A stretch of DNA of 64,000 nt from assembly GCA_022711765.1 (NCBI GenBank), contig JAKLEB010000002.1, forward strand, positions 877,726-941,725, written 5' to 3'. A program made the translations under genes and the position numbers. This document shows positions 45,856-54,010 of this stretch, piece by piece. The stretch is from Candidatus Krumholzibacteriota bacterium. GTDB taxonomy: Bacteria > Krumholzibacteriota > Krumholzibacteriia > LZORAL124-64-63. The notes under the pieces were generated by a model that saw only the letters and a program-made list of their open reading frames with translations, made no database searches and was not told the DNA's origin. The first letter of the stretch is position 1; every line of letters begins with the position of its first letter.

Positions 45856-46722
45856 TCACTTGCCGGCGCCGGCGTTGAGGATCGGCTGCGTCGAGTGCTC
45901 GCTGCAGAGGACGACGAGCAGGTTGCTCACGAGCTGGGCCTTGGCCTCGGGCGAGAGGTCGACGATGCGCTTCTCCGCGAGCTCGGCCAGCGCCATCTCG
46001 ACCATGCCGACCGCGCCGTCGACGATCTTGCGGCGGGCGGCGACCACGGCGCTGGCCTGCTGCCTCTGCAGCATCGCGTGGGCGATCTCCGGCGCGTAGG
46101 CGAGGTGGCTCAGACGGGCCTCGATGACGTTGACTCCGGCGCGGTCGAGCCGCTCCTGGAGTTCCTTCTGCAGGTCCAGGTTCACCTCGTCCGTCGCGCC
46201 GCGCAGCGTGATCTCGTGCTCGTCGCCGCCGTCGTAGGCGTAGCGGCTCGCGAGGTGGCGCAACGCCGACTCGCTCTGGGTGGTGACGTACGCTTCGAAG
46301 TTGTCGACGTCGAACATCGCCTGGGCCGTGTTCTCGACCTGCCAGACCACCACGACCGCGATGTCGACGGGGTTGCCCGACTTGTCGTTGACCTTGAGGC
46401 GGTCGCCGTTGAGGTTGCGGGCCTTCAGCGAGATCTTCTTCTTCGTGAAGAAGGGGTTGGCGAACCGGAAGCCGTTCGTCTTGCACGTGCCTTTGTATTC
46501 GCCGAAGAGCAGGATCACCGCGGCCTCGTTCGGGTTGACGACGAAGAAGCCCGCCGTCACGACGACGTTGGCGACCAGCCCGCCGAGCGACACCAGGAGC
46601 AGCGTCACGTCCCGGCTGCGGATCGCCTGCACGAGCAGGACCACGATCGCCACGTAGAGAACCAGGTTCAGGCAGAGCCAGCCCCAGCCGGAATGCGTGC
46701 GGACGGTGTTCTCGCGATGCAT
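45856..46722 (-). CDS. SPFH (band 7) domain membrane protein
   Basis: A 288-residue stomatin/SPFH protein. Two hydrophobic N-terminal segments (about residues 15-33 and 39-60) anchor it, and the SPFH domain begins [20 protein letters not shown] and continues through [20 protein letters not shown] and [20 protein letters not shown]. The C-terminus has the usual coiled-coil Ala/Gln-rich region. Members organise membrane microdomains or guard proteases. GAGGAGG precedes ATG. The Cys-rich repeat gene lies 170 bp upstream, with its own downstream hairpin in the gap, so co-transcription is uncertain. Confidence 0.9.
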   Translation of the reverse strand: MHRENTVRTHSGWGWLCLNLVLYVAIVVLLVQAIRSRDVTLLLVSLGGLVANVVVTAGFFVVNPNEAAVILLFGEYKGTCKTNGFRFANPFFTKKKISLKARNLNGDRLKVNDKSGNPVDIAVVVVWQVENTAQAMFDVDNFEAYVTTQSESALRHLASRYAYDGGDEHEITLRGATDEVNLDLQKELQERLDRAGVNVIEARLSHLAYAPEIAHAMLQRQQASAVVAARRKIVDGAVGMVEMALAELAEKRIVDLSPEAKAQLVSNLLVVLCSEHSTQPILNAGAGK

Positions 46723-46841
46723 CTCGACCTCCTCGCAGGTCCGATTCCCGGACGGACGCGGCCGACGACTCCGCCGCGGATCGACGCCTGTCTACCCGCG
46801 GCGGGCGTAATGATTCGGCTGATTCCGTGGATCAACGAGAC

Positions 46842-46868
46842 GCGCCCGGTCCGCGCGGGGCCGGGCGC
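46842..46868 (-). terminator. Hairpin downstream of the Cys-repeat gene, possible terminator
   Basis: GCGCCCGG (46842-46849) pairs with CCGGGCGC (46861-46868), with further G-C/G-T pairing inside, 24 bp past the stop on the minus strand. No T-run is present, so it may only stabilise the transcript. Confidence 0.4.
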
Positions 46869-46892
46869 TCGTCAGGAACGTTGCGCGATCGG

Positions 46893-47582
46893 CTACTTGG
46901 TCCCGGATTGCTTGGTCTCCGTCGCCTTGGTCTCCGTCGCCTCGGTCTTCGGCTGCTTCTGCTCGTGGTTCTGCTTGAACTGGGCAGGATCGCACTTCAG
47001 CGGGTCGCAGCTCTTGACGGTGCAGCCGGCCTTGGCCTTGTCCGCCGCCTGCTCTGCCGCCTTCTCCGCGGACTGGGCGGCCCCGGCGGCGGGAGCGACC
47101 CCGGCGGCGGGAGCGCCCTCGGCGGCCTTGGCGGCCTCGGCCTTGGCGGCCTCGGCCTTGGCGTGCGGGCACGGCGCCGCCGCGCCCTCGGCAGCCTTCG
47201 CGGCCTCGGCCTTGGCGTGCGGGCACTCCGCCGCGGCGCCCTCGGCGGCCTTCGCGGCCCCGGCCTTGGCGTGCGGGCACTCCGCCGCCGCGCCCTCGGC
47301 GGCCTTCGCGGCCTCGGCCTTGGCGTGCGGGCACTGCGCAGGATCGCATCCGGCGGCCTTGGCGCCCTCGGCGGTTGCGCCCTCGGCCTTGGCCTTGGCC
47401 TGCGGGCACTTGCTCGGGTCGCACTTGGCGGGGTCGCACTTGGCCGGATCGCACTTGACCGGGTCACTCTGGCCGGCCGCGTTCTGCGGGGCGGCGGGGT
47501 TCTTGTCGTCGGCGACCGCGCCGGCGGCGAGGAAGGCGATCAGGGCAAGCGTGCACAGGAGCGTGGTGGCGATACGCATCAT
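46893..47582 (-). CDS. Secreted Cys-Pro-His tandem-repeat protein
   Basis: A 229-residue secreted protein: signal peptide (MRIATTLLCTLALIAFLAAG, then AVADD), a repeat KCDPAKCDPAKCDPSKCP, then an 18-residue unit CPHAKAEAAKAAEGAAAE repeated three times plus a longer fourth copy. A last CDPLKCDP segment precedes a Lys/Thr/Glu tail. There are 12 Cys after the signal, mostly in CDP or CPH. The unit is encoded by DNA repeating exactly every 54 bp (see the repeat). ATG at 47582 has GAGG well placed. I recognise no family. Regular Cys-x-His spacing and Sec export suggest metal binding or a structural role outside the cytoplasm, but that is an inference. Confidence 0.8.
   Translation of the reverse strand: MMRIATTLLCTLALIAFLAAGAVADDKNPAAPQNAAGQSDPVKCDPAKCDPAKCDPSKCPQAKAKAEGATAEGAKAAGCDPAQCPHAKAEAAKAAEGAAAECPHAKAGAAKAAEGAAAECPHAKAEAAKAAEGAAAPCPHAKAEAAKAEAAKAAEGAPAAGVAPAAGAAQSAEKAAEQAADKAKAGCTVKSCDPLKCDPAQFKQNHEQKQPKTEATETKATETKQSGTK
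47163..47334 (-). repeat. 54-bp tandem repeat inside the Cys-Pro-His gene
   Basis: The motif GTGCGGGCAC recurs at 47163, 47217, 47271 and 47325, exactly 54 bp apart, and the bases between are near-identical. Each unit encodes 18 residues (CPHAKA...). The in-frame length suggests copy number can change without frameshift, as in coding minisatellites. Confidence 0.85.
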
Positions 47583-47693
47583 GACGGACCTCGAGTTGGG
47601 GTGAGGGTATCTCCGAGGAGGGAAGTATAGGTCACGGAGGCGTCCGGCAACAGGAAGAAGAATGAGCCCGATCAAATAAAGACATATATAATC

Positions 47694-47705
47694 CTGTTAG
47701 CAGAT
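47694..47705 (+). repeat. Left 12-bp inverted repeat bounding brnTA
   Basis: CTGTTAGCAGAT here is the exact reverse complement of 48335-48346. The two enclose a 653-bp, lower-GC segment holding only brnTA and its promoter. No target-site duplication is seen beside it. Confidence 0.55.
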
Positions 47706-47724
47706 AATCGAGCCGTGAAACTGG

Positions 47725-47753
47725 TTGCCAGCCGACCGCCAAAAAGGTATACT
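47725..47753 (+). promoter_or_regulatory. brnTA promoter
   Basis: TTGCCA (47725-47730, five of six) and TATACT (47748-47753, five of six) are separated by exactly 17 bp and lie 29 bp before the brnT ATG. Confidence 0.65.
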
Positions 47754-47762
47754 ATATATACC
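47746..47762. promoter_or_regulatory. brnTA operator palindrome over the -10
   Basis: GGTATA (47746-47751) and TATACC (47757-47762) form an inverted repeat with a 5-bp centre, overlapping the -10 element. Ribbon-helix-helix antitoxins such as BrnA repress their own operon through palindromes placed this way; here that is inferred. Confidence 0.6.
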
Positions 47763-47781
47763 AGATAGGTCGGAGGTTGCG

Positions 47782-48042
47782 ATGGAGTTTGAGTTCGACG
47801 AGGCTAAGAGCATGGCGAATAAGACTAAGCATGGCATAGACTTCGTTGAAGTTCAGGCTCTCTGGCTCGATGAAATGCGCGTTGAGGTCCCAGCTCGCAC
47901 GCAAGACGAGCCTCGATTCCTCGTCATCGGCAGGATTGGCGACAAACACTGGTCCGCAGTCATCAGCTATCGCGAGGGGCGAATCCGGCTGATCTCGGTT
48001 CGACGATCGCGCGTAGAGGAGGTCGCGATCTATGAAAGCTAG
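47782..48042 (+). CDS. brnT: BrnT-family toxin (type II toxin-antitoxin)
   Basis: An 86-residue BrnT (DUF497) toxin, a small ribonuclease-fold protein that inhibits translation. The family layout is clear: FEFDEAKSMANKTKHGIDF at the N-terminus, then an R-x-LVIGR-like strand (RFLVIGRIGDKHWS), and the C-terminal RLISVRRSRVEEVAIYES. A GGAGG site precedes ATG at 47782. The brnA ATG overlaps its end by 11 bp. Base use is less GC-rich than its neighbours, and the pair lies between 12-bp inverted repeats, consistent with horizontal gain. Confidence 0.93.
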   Translation: MEFEFDEAKSMANKTKHGIDFVEVQALWLDEMRVEVPARTQDEPRFLVIGRIGDKHWSAVISYREGRIRLISVRRSRVEEVAIYES

Positions 48043-48259
48043 CGAGTTCGACCGCAAGTTCGATGACGGTGCGGATGTCACCGGCGACCTCGATCTCTCC
48101 CAGGCCCGTCGTCCCGGTCAGGAGCAGCGCCGGGTGAATGTCGACTTTCCAACGTGGATGATCGAGTCTCTCGACCGGGAGGCGAAGCGTCTCGGCGTCA
48201 CTCGCCAGTCGATCATCAAAGTCTGGATTGCTGATAGACTCGAACGGAAAGTGTCCTGA
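48032..48259 (+). CDS. brnA: BrnA-family ribbon-helix-helix antitoxin
   Basis: A 75-residue antitoxin. The N-terminal half is acidic and flexible (toxin-wrapping), and the C-terminal half is a ribbon-helix-helix/CopG-type DNA-binding fold: RRVNVDFPTWMIESLDREA, RLGVTRQSIIKVWIADRLE. Overlap with brnT keeps the two in one transcript. It would repress the promoter at 47725-47753 through the palindrome there. Confidence 0.88.
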   Translation: MKASEFDRKFDDGADVTGDLDLSQARRPGQEQRRVNVDFPTWMIESLDREAKRLGVTRQSIIKVWIADRLERKVS

Positions 48260-48334
48260 TCGCCAGGTAGGTCTGCGGTCAGAATTTGGCGCGCGACTCC
48301 GTGCGCATCCGTCGATTGGGATTCAGGTAGGTTG

Positions 48335-48346
48335 ATCTGCTAACAG
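48335..48346 (+). repeat. Right 12-bp inverted repeat bounding brnTA
   Basis: ATCTGCTAACAG here is the exact reverse complement of 47694-47705, 76 bp past the brnA stop; the left copy lies 76 bp before brnT. A direct repeat CAGGTAGGT also flanks the right end (48264-48272 and 48324-48332). Confidence 0.55.
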
Positions 48347-48464
48347 ACCGTTGAAGCTGACGGATCGCCCCTGTCACGGTCCGTGCAGAGCACGGCCCGC
48401 GCCAGGGCCGCCCGCAGCTCAACACCAGGACGATATACCGGTGCCACCTGACGGCCGGCGCGAA

Positions 48465-48504
48465 AACGCGAGGCCGCGCGTAACTCCTTGCGCGGCCTCG
48501 CGTT
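48465..48504 (-). terminator. pepT intrinsic terminator
   Basis: A 15-bp perfect stem (48465-48479 with 48490-48504) with a 10-nt loop lies 18 bp past the pepT stop on the minus strand. On that strand the stem runs into TTTT (complement of 48463-48466), the usual intrinsic layout. Confidence 0.75.
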
Positions 48505-48521
48505 CGACGATCGAACCGACG

Positions 48522-49781
48522 TCAGGCTCCCTTCTCCCGCCAGACCTCGATCAGGTGCAGGATCGTCTGGGTCGCGTATTCCATGTCCTTCGCGCAGATC
48601 CACTCGGTGTGCCCGTGGAACGCCTGCTCGCCGGTGAAGAGGTTCGGCGTCGGCAAGCCGCGCGCCGAGAGGTTGGACCCGTCGGTGCCGCCGCGGATCG
48701 AGCCGCGGTGCGGCGTGAGGCCGGCGCGCCGGATGGCCTCCATCGCGTACTCGACCGCCCGCGGCTCCTTGGCCAGGTCGTACTTCATGTTGCGGTAGTA
48801 CTGCTTGATCTCGACCTCGCACCGCGAGCCGGGCCACGCGGCGCAGGCCTTCTCCGCGTACTCGCGGATCATGGCGGCCTTGACCGGCAGCTCGTCGACC
48901 GAGAAATCGCGGATCAGCAGGGAGACCTCGGTCGCGCTCGTGTTGCCCTTGATGCCGATCGGGTGGATGTAGCCCTGCCGCCCGTCGGTGGTCTCGGGCG
49001 AGCCCTCGCGCGGCAGGCTCGCCAGGAAGGTGCCGGCCGCCTTGATCGACGAGACCAGCTTCCCCTTGGCGTAGCCGGGGTGGATGTCGCGGCCGCTGAA
49101 CTTCACGATGGCCGTGTCGGCGCAGAAGGTCTCGTCCTCGACCTCGCCGCGCTGGCCGCCGTCCATGGTGTAGGCCACCTTGGCGCCGAACGCCTCGACA
49201 TCGAAGTGCTTGACGCCCTGGCCCACCTCCTCGTCGGGCGTGAAGGCGATCTTCACGGGGCCGTGCTTCCAGCCGGGATTCTCGTGGATGCGGGTCAGCG
49301 CCTCCATGATCTCGGCGATGCCGGCCTTGTCGTCCGCGCCCAGGAGCGTGGTGCCGTCAGCCGTGATGATGGTCTCGCCGACGCACGACTCGAGGTACGG
49401 ATTCTCGCTCACCTTGATCACGATCCCGTTCTGCGGCAGGGCGATGTCGCCACCCCGGTAGTTCTCGTGGAACGTGGGGATCACGTTCTCGCCGGACACC
49501 TCGGGATAGGTGTCCATGTGCGCGATGAACGCGATCGCCGGCACCTGTTCGAAGCCGCGGGAGGCGGGCAGCGTCGCGGTCACGTAACAATGCTCGTCGA
49601 CGGCCGCGTCCTTGAGGCCGAGCGCCTTGAGCTCGTCGACCAGGATCCTGGCGAGGTCGAACTGGCGCGCGGTCGAGGGATAGGTCTCGCTCGCGTCGTC
49701 GCTCTGGGTGTGGACCTTGACGTAGGCGACGAAGCGGTCGACGAGGGAGGGGAAAGGCGAGTCGGCGTGTCGCTTGAGCAT
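48522..49781 (-). CDS. pepT: Peptidase T (tripeptide aminopeptidase)
   Basis: A 419-residue M20B metallopeptidase that removes the N-terminal residue from tripeptides. The family's metal motifs are intact: IAFIAHMDTYPEV (the T-family HMDT), LLGADDKAGIA (bridging Asp), FTPDEEVGQG (Glu pair), YTMDGGQRGEVE and the closing AFHGHTEWI. GGAGG precedes ATG. It is divergent from the OPT transporter gene, and peptide uptake with cytoplasmic peptide hydrolysis is a natural pairing; shared control is plausible but no clear operator is seen in the 248-bp gap. Confidence 0.94.
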   Translation of the reverse strand: MLKRHADSPFPSLVDRFVAYVKVHTQSDDASETYPSTARQFDLARILVDELKALGLKDAAVDEHCYVTATLPASRGFEQVPAIAFIAHMDTYPEVSGENVIPTFHENYRGGDIALPQNGIVIKVSENPYLESCVGETIITADGTTLLGADDKAGIAEIMEALTRIHENPGWKHGPVKIAFTPDEEVGQGVKHFDVEAFGAKVAYTMDGGQRGEVEDETFCADTAIVKFSGRDIHPGYAKGKLVSSIKAAGTFLASLPREGSPETTDGRQGYIHPIGIKGNTSATEVSLLIRDFSVDELPVKAAMIREYAEKACAAWPGSRCEVEIKQYYRNMKYDLAKEPRAVEYAMEAIRRAGLTPHRGSIRGGTDGSNLSARGLPTPNLFTGEQAFHGHTEWICAKDMEYATQTILHLIEVWREKGA

Positions 49782-50029
49782 GTCGGGCCTCCGGATCGAA
49801 TCAGGTGCGGTGCGGCTCCGGCTCGCCGGGGCACGCGCGCCGAGACGTGCGCGAAGAATCCATGATAGCGAGCGGGCCGGGCGCGAGCAAGGCGGGATCG
49901 GCTCCGGAGACGGCGCCGGCGCTCAACTGCGGCTTGTTTAGGTCCGCCTCGTCTGATACGTTACCCCGGTTCGCGAGCGGCTGAGCGGGCGACCCCGCGA
50001 GGGACGTCGAGCGTGTACGAGGAGGCGAC

Positions 50030-52150
50030 ATGATGCACGATGCCAGACCCACGGACTCCAAGCTCCTGCCGTCGAACGCCTATACCGAGCTGGCGCCCGG
50101 GGAGGAGTACAAACCGGTGGTGCCGGCCGGCGACCTCCGCGCCGAGGTCACGCCGTGGTCCATCGGCGTGGGTATGGCGATGGTGGTGCTGTTCACGGTC
50201 GCCTGCTCCTACATGGCGCTGCGGGCCGGCAACGCCATCGAGGCGTCCATCCCCATCGCGATCCTGGCGATCTCGTTCGGCAGGCTCCGCGCCGTGCGCT
50301 CGACGATCCTCGAGAACGTGATGGTCCAGTCCGTCGGACAGGCCGCCGGCGTGGTGGCCGCCGGCGCCACGTTCGTGGTGCCGGCCATGTACATCAACGG
50401 CGTGTCGGCGAGCTGGTGGCAGATCTTTCTCGCGACGTTCATCGGCGGTTCGCTCGGCGTGGCGCTGATCATCCCGCTGCGCAAGTACTTCGTGAAGGAC
50501 CTGCACGGCAAGCTGCCGTTCCCGGAAGCCACGGCCATCAACAACATCCTGGTGACCGGCGAGAGCTCGGGCGGCGGCGCGGGGAAGATCCTGATCATGG
50601 CGTTCGTCGTGGGCGCCCTGTTCGACTTCTGCGTGGAAGGACTGCACCTGTGGAACGCGGGCCTCTCCAGCTCCACGCTGCTCGGCGGCGCCGGCGCGGG
50701 CGCCCGCGTGGAGGTGCAGCTGACCGCGATCGCGGCGCTGTTCGGGCTCGGCTACATCATCGGCATCCGCTACGCGTCGATCATCGCGGCCGGCTCGGTG
50801 CTCTCCATGCTCGTGATGGTGCCGGCGGTGTACCTGTTCGGCAAGGGACTCGCGGTGTTCGAGTTCGCCGGCGCGACCTACGAGATCGGCGAGATGAGCG
50901 CCACGGAGATCTTCAGCGCGTTCGTCAAGCCGGTCGGCATCGGCGCCATCGCCATCTCGGGCCTGATCGGCATCCTGCGCATGTGGAAGATCGTGGCCGG
51001 GTCGATCACCCTGGGCTTCAAGGCGTTCCGGGGCGGCGGCCAGGGCGTCGAGGAGATCCGCACCCAGCGCGACCTCAAGCCGAGCAGCGTCCTCGCGATC
51101 CAGATCGCCTCGTCGCTCGGCCTGGGGCTGCTGTTCCTGGTCATGGGCCTGATGGCCGACTACTCGTTCGGCGCCAGCCTCAAGTTCGGCGTCGTCGGCA
51201 TGGTCGTCGGCTTCTTCCTCAGCTTCCTCTTCACGCCCGTCGCGGCCCAGGCGATCGCGATCGTCGGCGTCAACCCCGTCTCGGGCATGACCCTGATCAC
51301 CGTGGTGCTCGCGATCGGCGTGATGATCGCGATCGGCCTGAAGGGCACGGCCGGCATGCTGATCGCGCTGGTCATCGGCACGGCGGTCTGCACGGCGCTC
51401 TCGACCTCCGGCGCGCTGATCTCCGACTTCAAGATCGGCTACTGGCTCGGCTCCACGCCCCGCAATCAGGAGAAGTGGAAGTATCTGGGCCTGGCCGTCG
51501 CCGCGCTGGTGGTGGCGGCGGTGATCCCGCTGATGGACAACGCCTACCACTTCGTGGTCGAGGATCCGGCGACCGGACAGATGATCTCCAACGAGCGGGA
51601 GCTGCCGGCGCCGCAGGCGAACATGATCGCGGCGGTCTCGCGCGGCCTGATGGAGAACCCGGCCAATCAACCCTGGCTGCTCTACGGCCTGGGCGGCGCC
51701 GTGGCGTTCATGCTGCTGATGGCCGGCGTCCCCATGCTGGCGTTCGCGCTGGGCATCTACCTGCCCATCGCCATCAACGTGGCGGTGCTCGCCGGCGCGG
51801 TCGCGGCCTGGATCGTGGGCAAGACTGGCGGCACGCCGGCGGTCCGCGAGGCGCGAAAGGAGCAGGGCACCCTCATCGCCTCCGGCCTGATGGCCGGCGC
51901 GGCCATCTTCGGGGTGATCACGGCGGCCCTGCGCACCAAGGACTTCGGGGCGCTCATCCGCTACATCAGCGTCGGCGAGAGGTTCTCGCTGAACCAGGAC
52001 GGCGAGCTGATCAGCGAGGCCGCCCACTGGTACGAGGGCTTCACCGGGCAGATGATCGGGCTGTTGATGCTCCTCTTGCTGGCGTTCGTCTGCTTCGCGC
52101 TCGCGCGGCTCGGCGCCAGGTGGGAGATGGCGGCCAAGCGCGGCAAGTAG
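50030..52150 (+). CDS. OPT family oligopeptide transporter
   Basis: A 706-residue proton-linked transporter of the OPT superfamily with about 15 hydrophobic segments. The family's early LRAGNAIEASIPIAILAIS stretch, the re-entrant-like GKLPFPEATAINNILVTGES loop and the FMLLMAGVPMLAFALGIYLP segment are typical. It should import short peptides or metal-peptide chelates; bacterial OPT members vary in substrate. GAGGAGG precedes ATG at 50030 (50033 is possible). A strong terminator follows. Confidence 0.93.
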   Translation: MMHDARPTDSKLLPSNAYTELAPGEEYKPVVPAGDLRAEVTPWSIGVGMAMVVLFTVACSYMALRAGNAIEASIPIAILAISFGRLRAVRSTILENVMVQSVGQAAGVVAAGATFVVPAMYINGVSASWWQIFLATFIGGSLGVALIIPLRKYFVKDLHGKLPFPEATAINNILVTGESSGGGAGKILIMAFVVGALFDFCVEGLHLWNAGLSSSTLLGGAGAGARVEVQLTAIAALFGLGYIIGIRYASIIAAGSVLSMLVMVPAVYLFGKGLAVFEFAGATYEIGEMSATEIFSAFVKPVGIGAIAISGLIGILRMWKIVAGSITLGFKAFRGGGQGVEEIRTQRDLKPSSVLAIQIASSLGLGLLFLVMGLMADYSFGASLKFGVVGMVVGFFLSFLFTPVAAQAIAIVGVNPVSGMTLITVVLAIGVMIAIGLKGTAGMLIALVIGTAVCTALSTSGALISDFKIGYWLGSTPRNQEKWKYLGLAVAALVVAAVIPLMDNAYHFVVEDPATGQMISNERELPAPQANMIAAVSRGLMENPANQPWLLYGLGGAVAFMLLMAGVPMLAFALGIYLPIAINVAVLAGAVAAWIVGKTGGTPAVREARKEQGTLIASGLMAGAAIFGVITAALRTKDFGALIRYISVGERFSLNQDGELISEAAHWYEGFTGQMIGLLMLLLLAFVCFALARLGARWEMAAKRGK

Positions 52151-52176
52151 ACGCGGTCGTCCGCCGGGGAATCTCG

Positions 52177-52215
52177 ACGCGACGGCGGCCCTGCGCGGGG
52201 CCGCCGTCGCGTTTT
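52177..52215 (+). terminator. Intrinsic terminator after the OPT gene
   Basis: A 15-bp perfect stem (52177-52191 with 52198-52212) with a 6-nt loop, followed by TTT (TTTT from 52212), lies 26 bp past the OPT stop. Confidence 0.8.
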
Positions 52216-52228
52216 CGCCGCCGCGGTC

Positions 52229-53887
52229 CTACGACTTCTCGCCCGACCGGACCTCTTCCTTGATGCGCTGGATGTGGCCGCGGCCGAGGGCCTTGACCTC
52301 GCAGCCCAGCTCGAAGTACCGCCGGATCTTCGCGTCGTCCAGGAGGCCGAAGCAGTCGATCACCGCCAGGCGGCCGCCGGCCGCCTCGACGACCCAGTCG
52401 GGGTCGAGGTCCCGGTAGGGGGCATGGGGCACGGCGAGGATCAGGGCCTCGGCGTGCGCGAGCATCGCGCCGAGGTCCTTCTCGACGCGCAGGTCCTTCA
52501 GACCGGCCTGGTTGCGGAAGAACCGGGCCCAGGAGTGGCCGGGCGCCGGATAGGTGTCCTGCAGCTCGAGCTCGAACCAGCGCTCGACGTAGGGGTCGTG
52601 GACCCGCATCTCGGCGCCCATCTCGGTCAGGCGGCGCACCACCAGCTCCGAGCCGCTGTACCGCGTGTCGCCGACGTCCTGGCGGTAGCTCGCGCCGCAG
52701 ATGACGACCTTGGCGCCGGCGATGTAGCGGCCGAGGTTGCGCAGGGCGTCGCGGGTGAGGGTCGCCACGTGCAGGCCGCGGGTGTCGTTGATGTCGATCG
52801 CGGTCGTGCTGAGCTTGAAGACGTCGTCGCCGTCCTCGAAGCCGAGGATGTGCTTGTAGGACCAGTAGCCGAGCCCGCCGTCCTTGGGCAGGCAGTAGCC
52901 GCCGATGCCCGGACCGGGGAAGATCAGGTTGTCGTGCGTCGGGCGCATCTTGATGGCCTTGATGACCTTGATCAGGTCGACGCCGTTGCGCTCGGCGAAG
53001 AGGCTCCACTCGTTCAGGAACGCGAGGATCGTCGCCCGGTAGGAGTTCTCGACGATCTTGCAGGTCTCCGACTCGATCGGCCGGTCCATCACCGTGAGCG
53101 GGAACTCGGCGGTGTTGAGGACCTCGTGCAGGAACTGCTCGACCCGCTTGCGCGCGGCCGTATCGCAGCCGGCGCAGACGCGCCAGAAATCGCGGATCGA
53201 CGACACGTAGTCGCGGCCCGGCATGACGCGCTCGAAGCTGTGGGCGAGCAGCGGAACGGTCGCGATGCCGCGCTCGGCGAACGCCTTCTTCAGGATGGGC
53301 CAGGCGACGAACTCCGTGGTGCCCGGCGCCACCGTCGTCTCGATGAGCACGAGGCAGCCGGGCTGGATCTTCTCGCCGATCGTGCGCATCGTCGCCTCGA
53401 GCGCCGCCATGTCCGCCTCGCCGGAGCGCATGTTGCCGAGATGGCGCTTGAGGTAGTCGCACTGCACGTCGACGACGACGCAATCGGCCAGCTCGAGGCA
53501 GTCCGGATTGAAGGTCGCCGTCAGGGTCTTCTTCTCGAGGACCGTGCGCGCGATCATCGGGTCGACCTCGGGGTCCTCGGCCTTCACCGGCGACTCGCCG
53601 CGCTGCAGGAGCGGGATCTTCCAGTAACTGCGCACGCTGGGCCGCTGGCAGCCGATCACGAACTTGCTGGGCTGACCCTTCTGCTTGCCCTTCTTGTGGA
53701 CCGTGTCGGCGATGATCGCCGCCATCACCGCGCCGACGAAGCCGACGCCCATCACGACGACGATCTCCTGGCCGCGGTCCCGGGCCGCCTGGACCAGCGC
53801 GCGCAGGCGCGTCATCTCGGCGGCGGCTTCCTGCGGACCGGGTAGCGGGAACTTCTCACCGACGGGGCTGACAGAGTACTCGGCCAT
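52229..53887 (-). CDS. Nucleotide-sugar dehydrogenase (UDP-glucose/UDP-ManNAc DH family)
   Basis: A 552-residue member, 100 longer than usual (about 430-450). The Rossmann motif MGVGFVGAVMAAIIAD, the ETTVAPGTTEFV strand, the NSYRATILAFLNEW helix and the catalytic cysteine loop GGYCLPKDGG are all present. The N-terminus carries about 35 extra residues, and a KKGKQKGQPSK insert follows the first helix. It likely makes a uronic-acid nucleotide sugar for capsule or exopolysaccharide, but which substrate is unclear. ATG at 53887 is followed by MAEYSVSP; an open upstream frame looks like a shadow. It lies on its own between the OPT and DUF454 genes. Confidence 0.87.
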   Translation of the reverse strand: MAEYSVSPVGEKFPLPGPQEAAAEMTRLRALVQAARDRGQEIVVVMGVGFVGAVMAAIIADTVHKKGKQKGQPSKFVIGCQRPSVRSYWKIPLLQRGESPVKAEDPEVDPMIARTVLEKKTLTATFNPDCLELADCVVVDVQCDYLKRHLGNMRSGEADMAALEATMRTIGEKIQPGCLVLIETTVAPGTTEFVAWPILKKAFAERGIATVPLLAHSFERVMPGRDYVSSIRDFWRVCAGCDTAARKRVEQFLHEVLNTAEFPLTVMDRPIESETCKIVENSYRATILAFLNEWSLFAERNGVDLIKVIKAIKMRPTHDNLIFPGPGIGGYCLPKDGGLGYWSYKHILGFEDGDDVFKLSTTAIDINDTRGLHVATLTRDALRNLGRYIAGAKVVICGASYRQDVGDTRYSGSELVVRRLTEMGAEMRVHDPYVERWFELELQDTYPAPGHSWARFFRNQAGLKDLRVEKDLGAMLAHAEALILAVPHAPYRDLDPDWVVEAAGGRLAVIDCFGLLDDAKIRRYFELGCEVKALGRGHIQRIKEEVRSGEKS

Positions 53888-54010
53888 GGTCTCGTCTTTC
53901 GGTCTGGGTGGTGGGACGACGCTTCGCTGCGGAGCAGACGATAAGGGCAATCTCCGTGGGCTGGCAACCGGTGAGAGCGGCGGGGCGTGCCGGGCGAGCC
54001 GGGCCGGCGC

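Noticed and set aside
47163..47334. CRISPR-like array
   Set aside because: The repeats are in-frame coding units without unique spacers.
47694..48346. Integron attC sites at the brnTA borders
   Set aside because: The inverted repeats contain GTTAGC/GCTAAC but not the GTTRRRY/RYYYAAC core boxes, and the copies are 653 bp apart.
48340..48837. 165-codon minus-strand frame beyond the pepT 3' end
   Set aside because: It is an out-of-frame shadow of the pepT 3' end that continues through the terminator.
49934..49962. Possible promoter TTGTTT-17-TACGTT for the OPT gene
   Set aside because: The -10 matches only three of six positions; too weak to list as a feature.
49961..52027. 688-codon antisense frame opposite the OPT transporter
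   Set aside because: Asp/His/Arg-rich composition is the typical shadow of membrane-helix codons.
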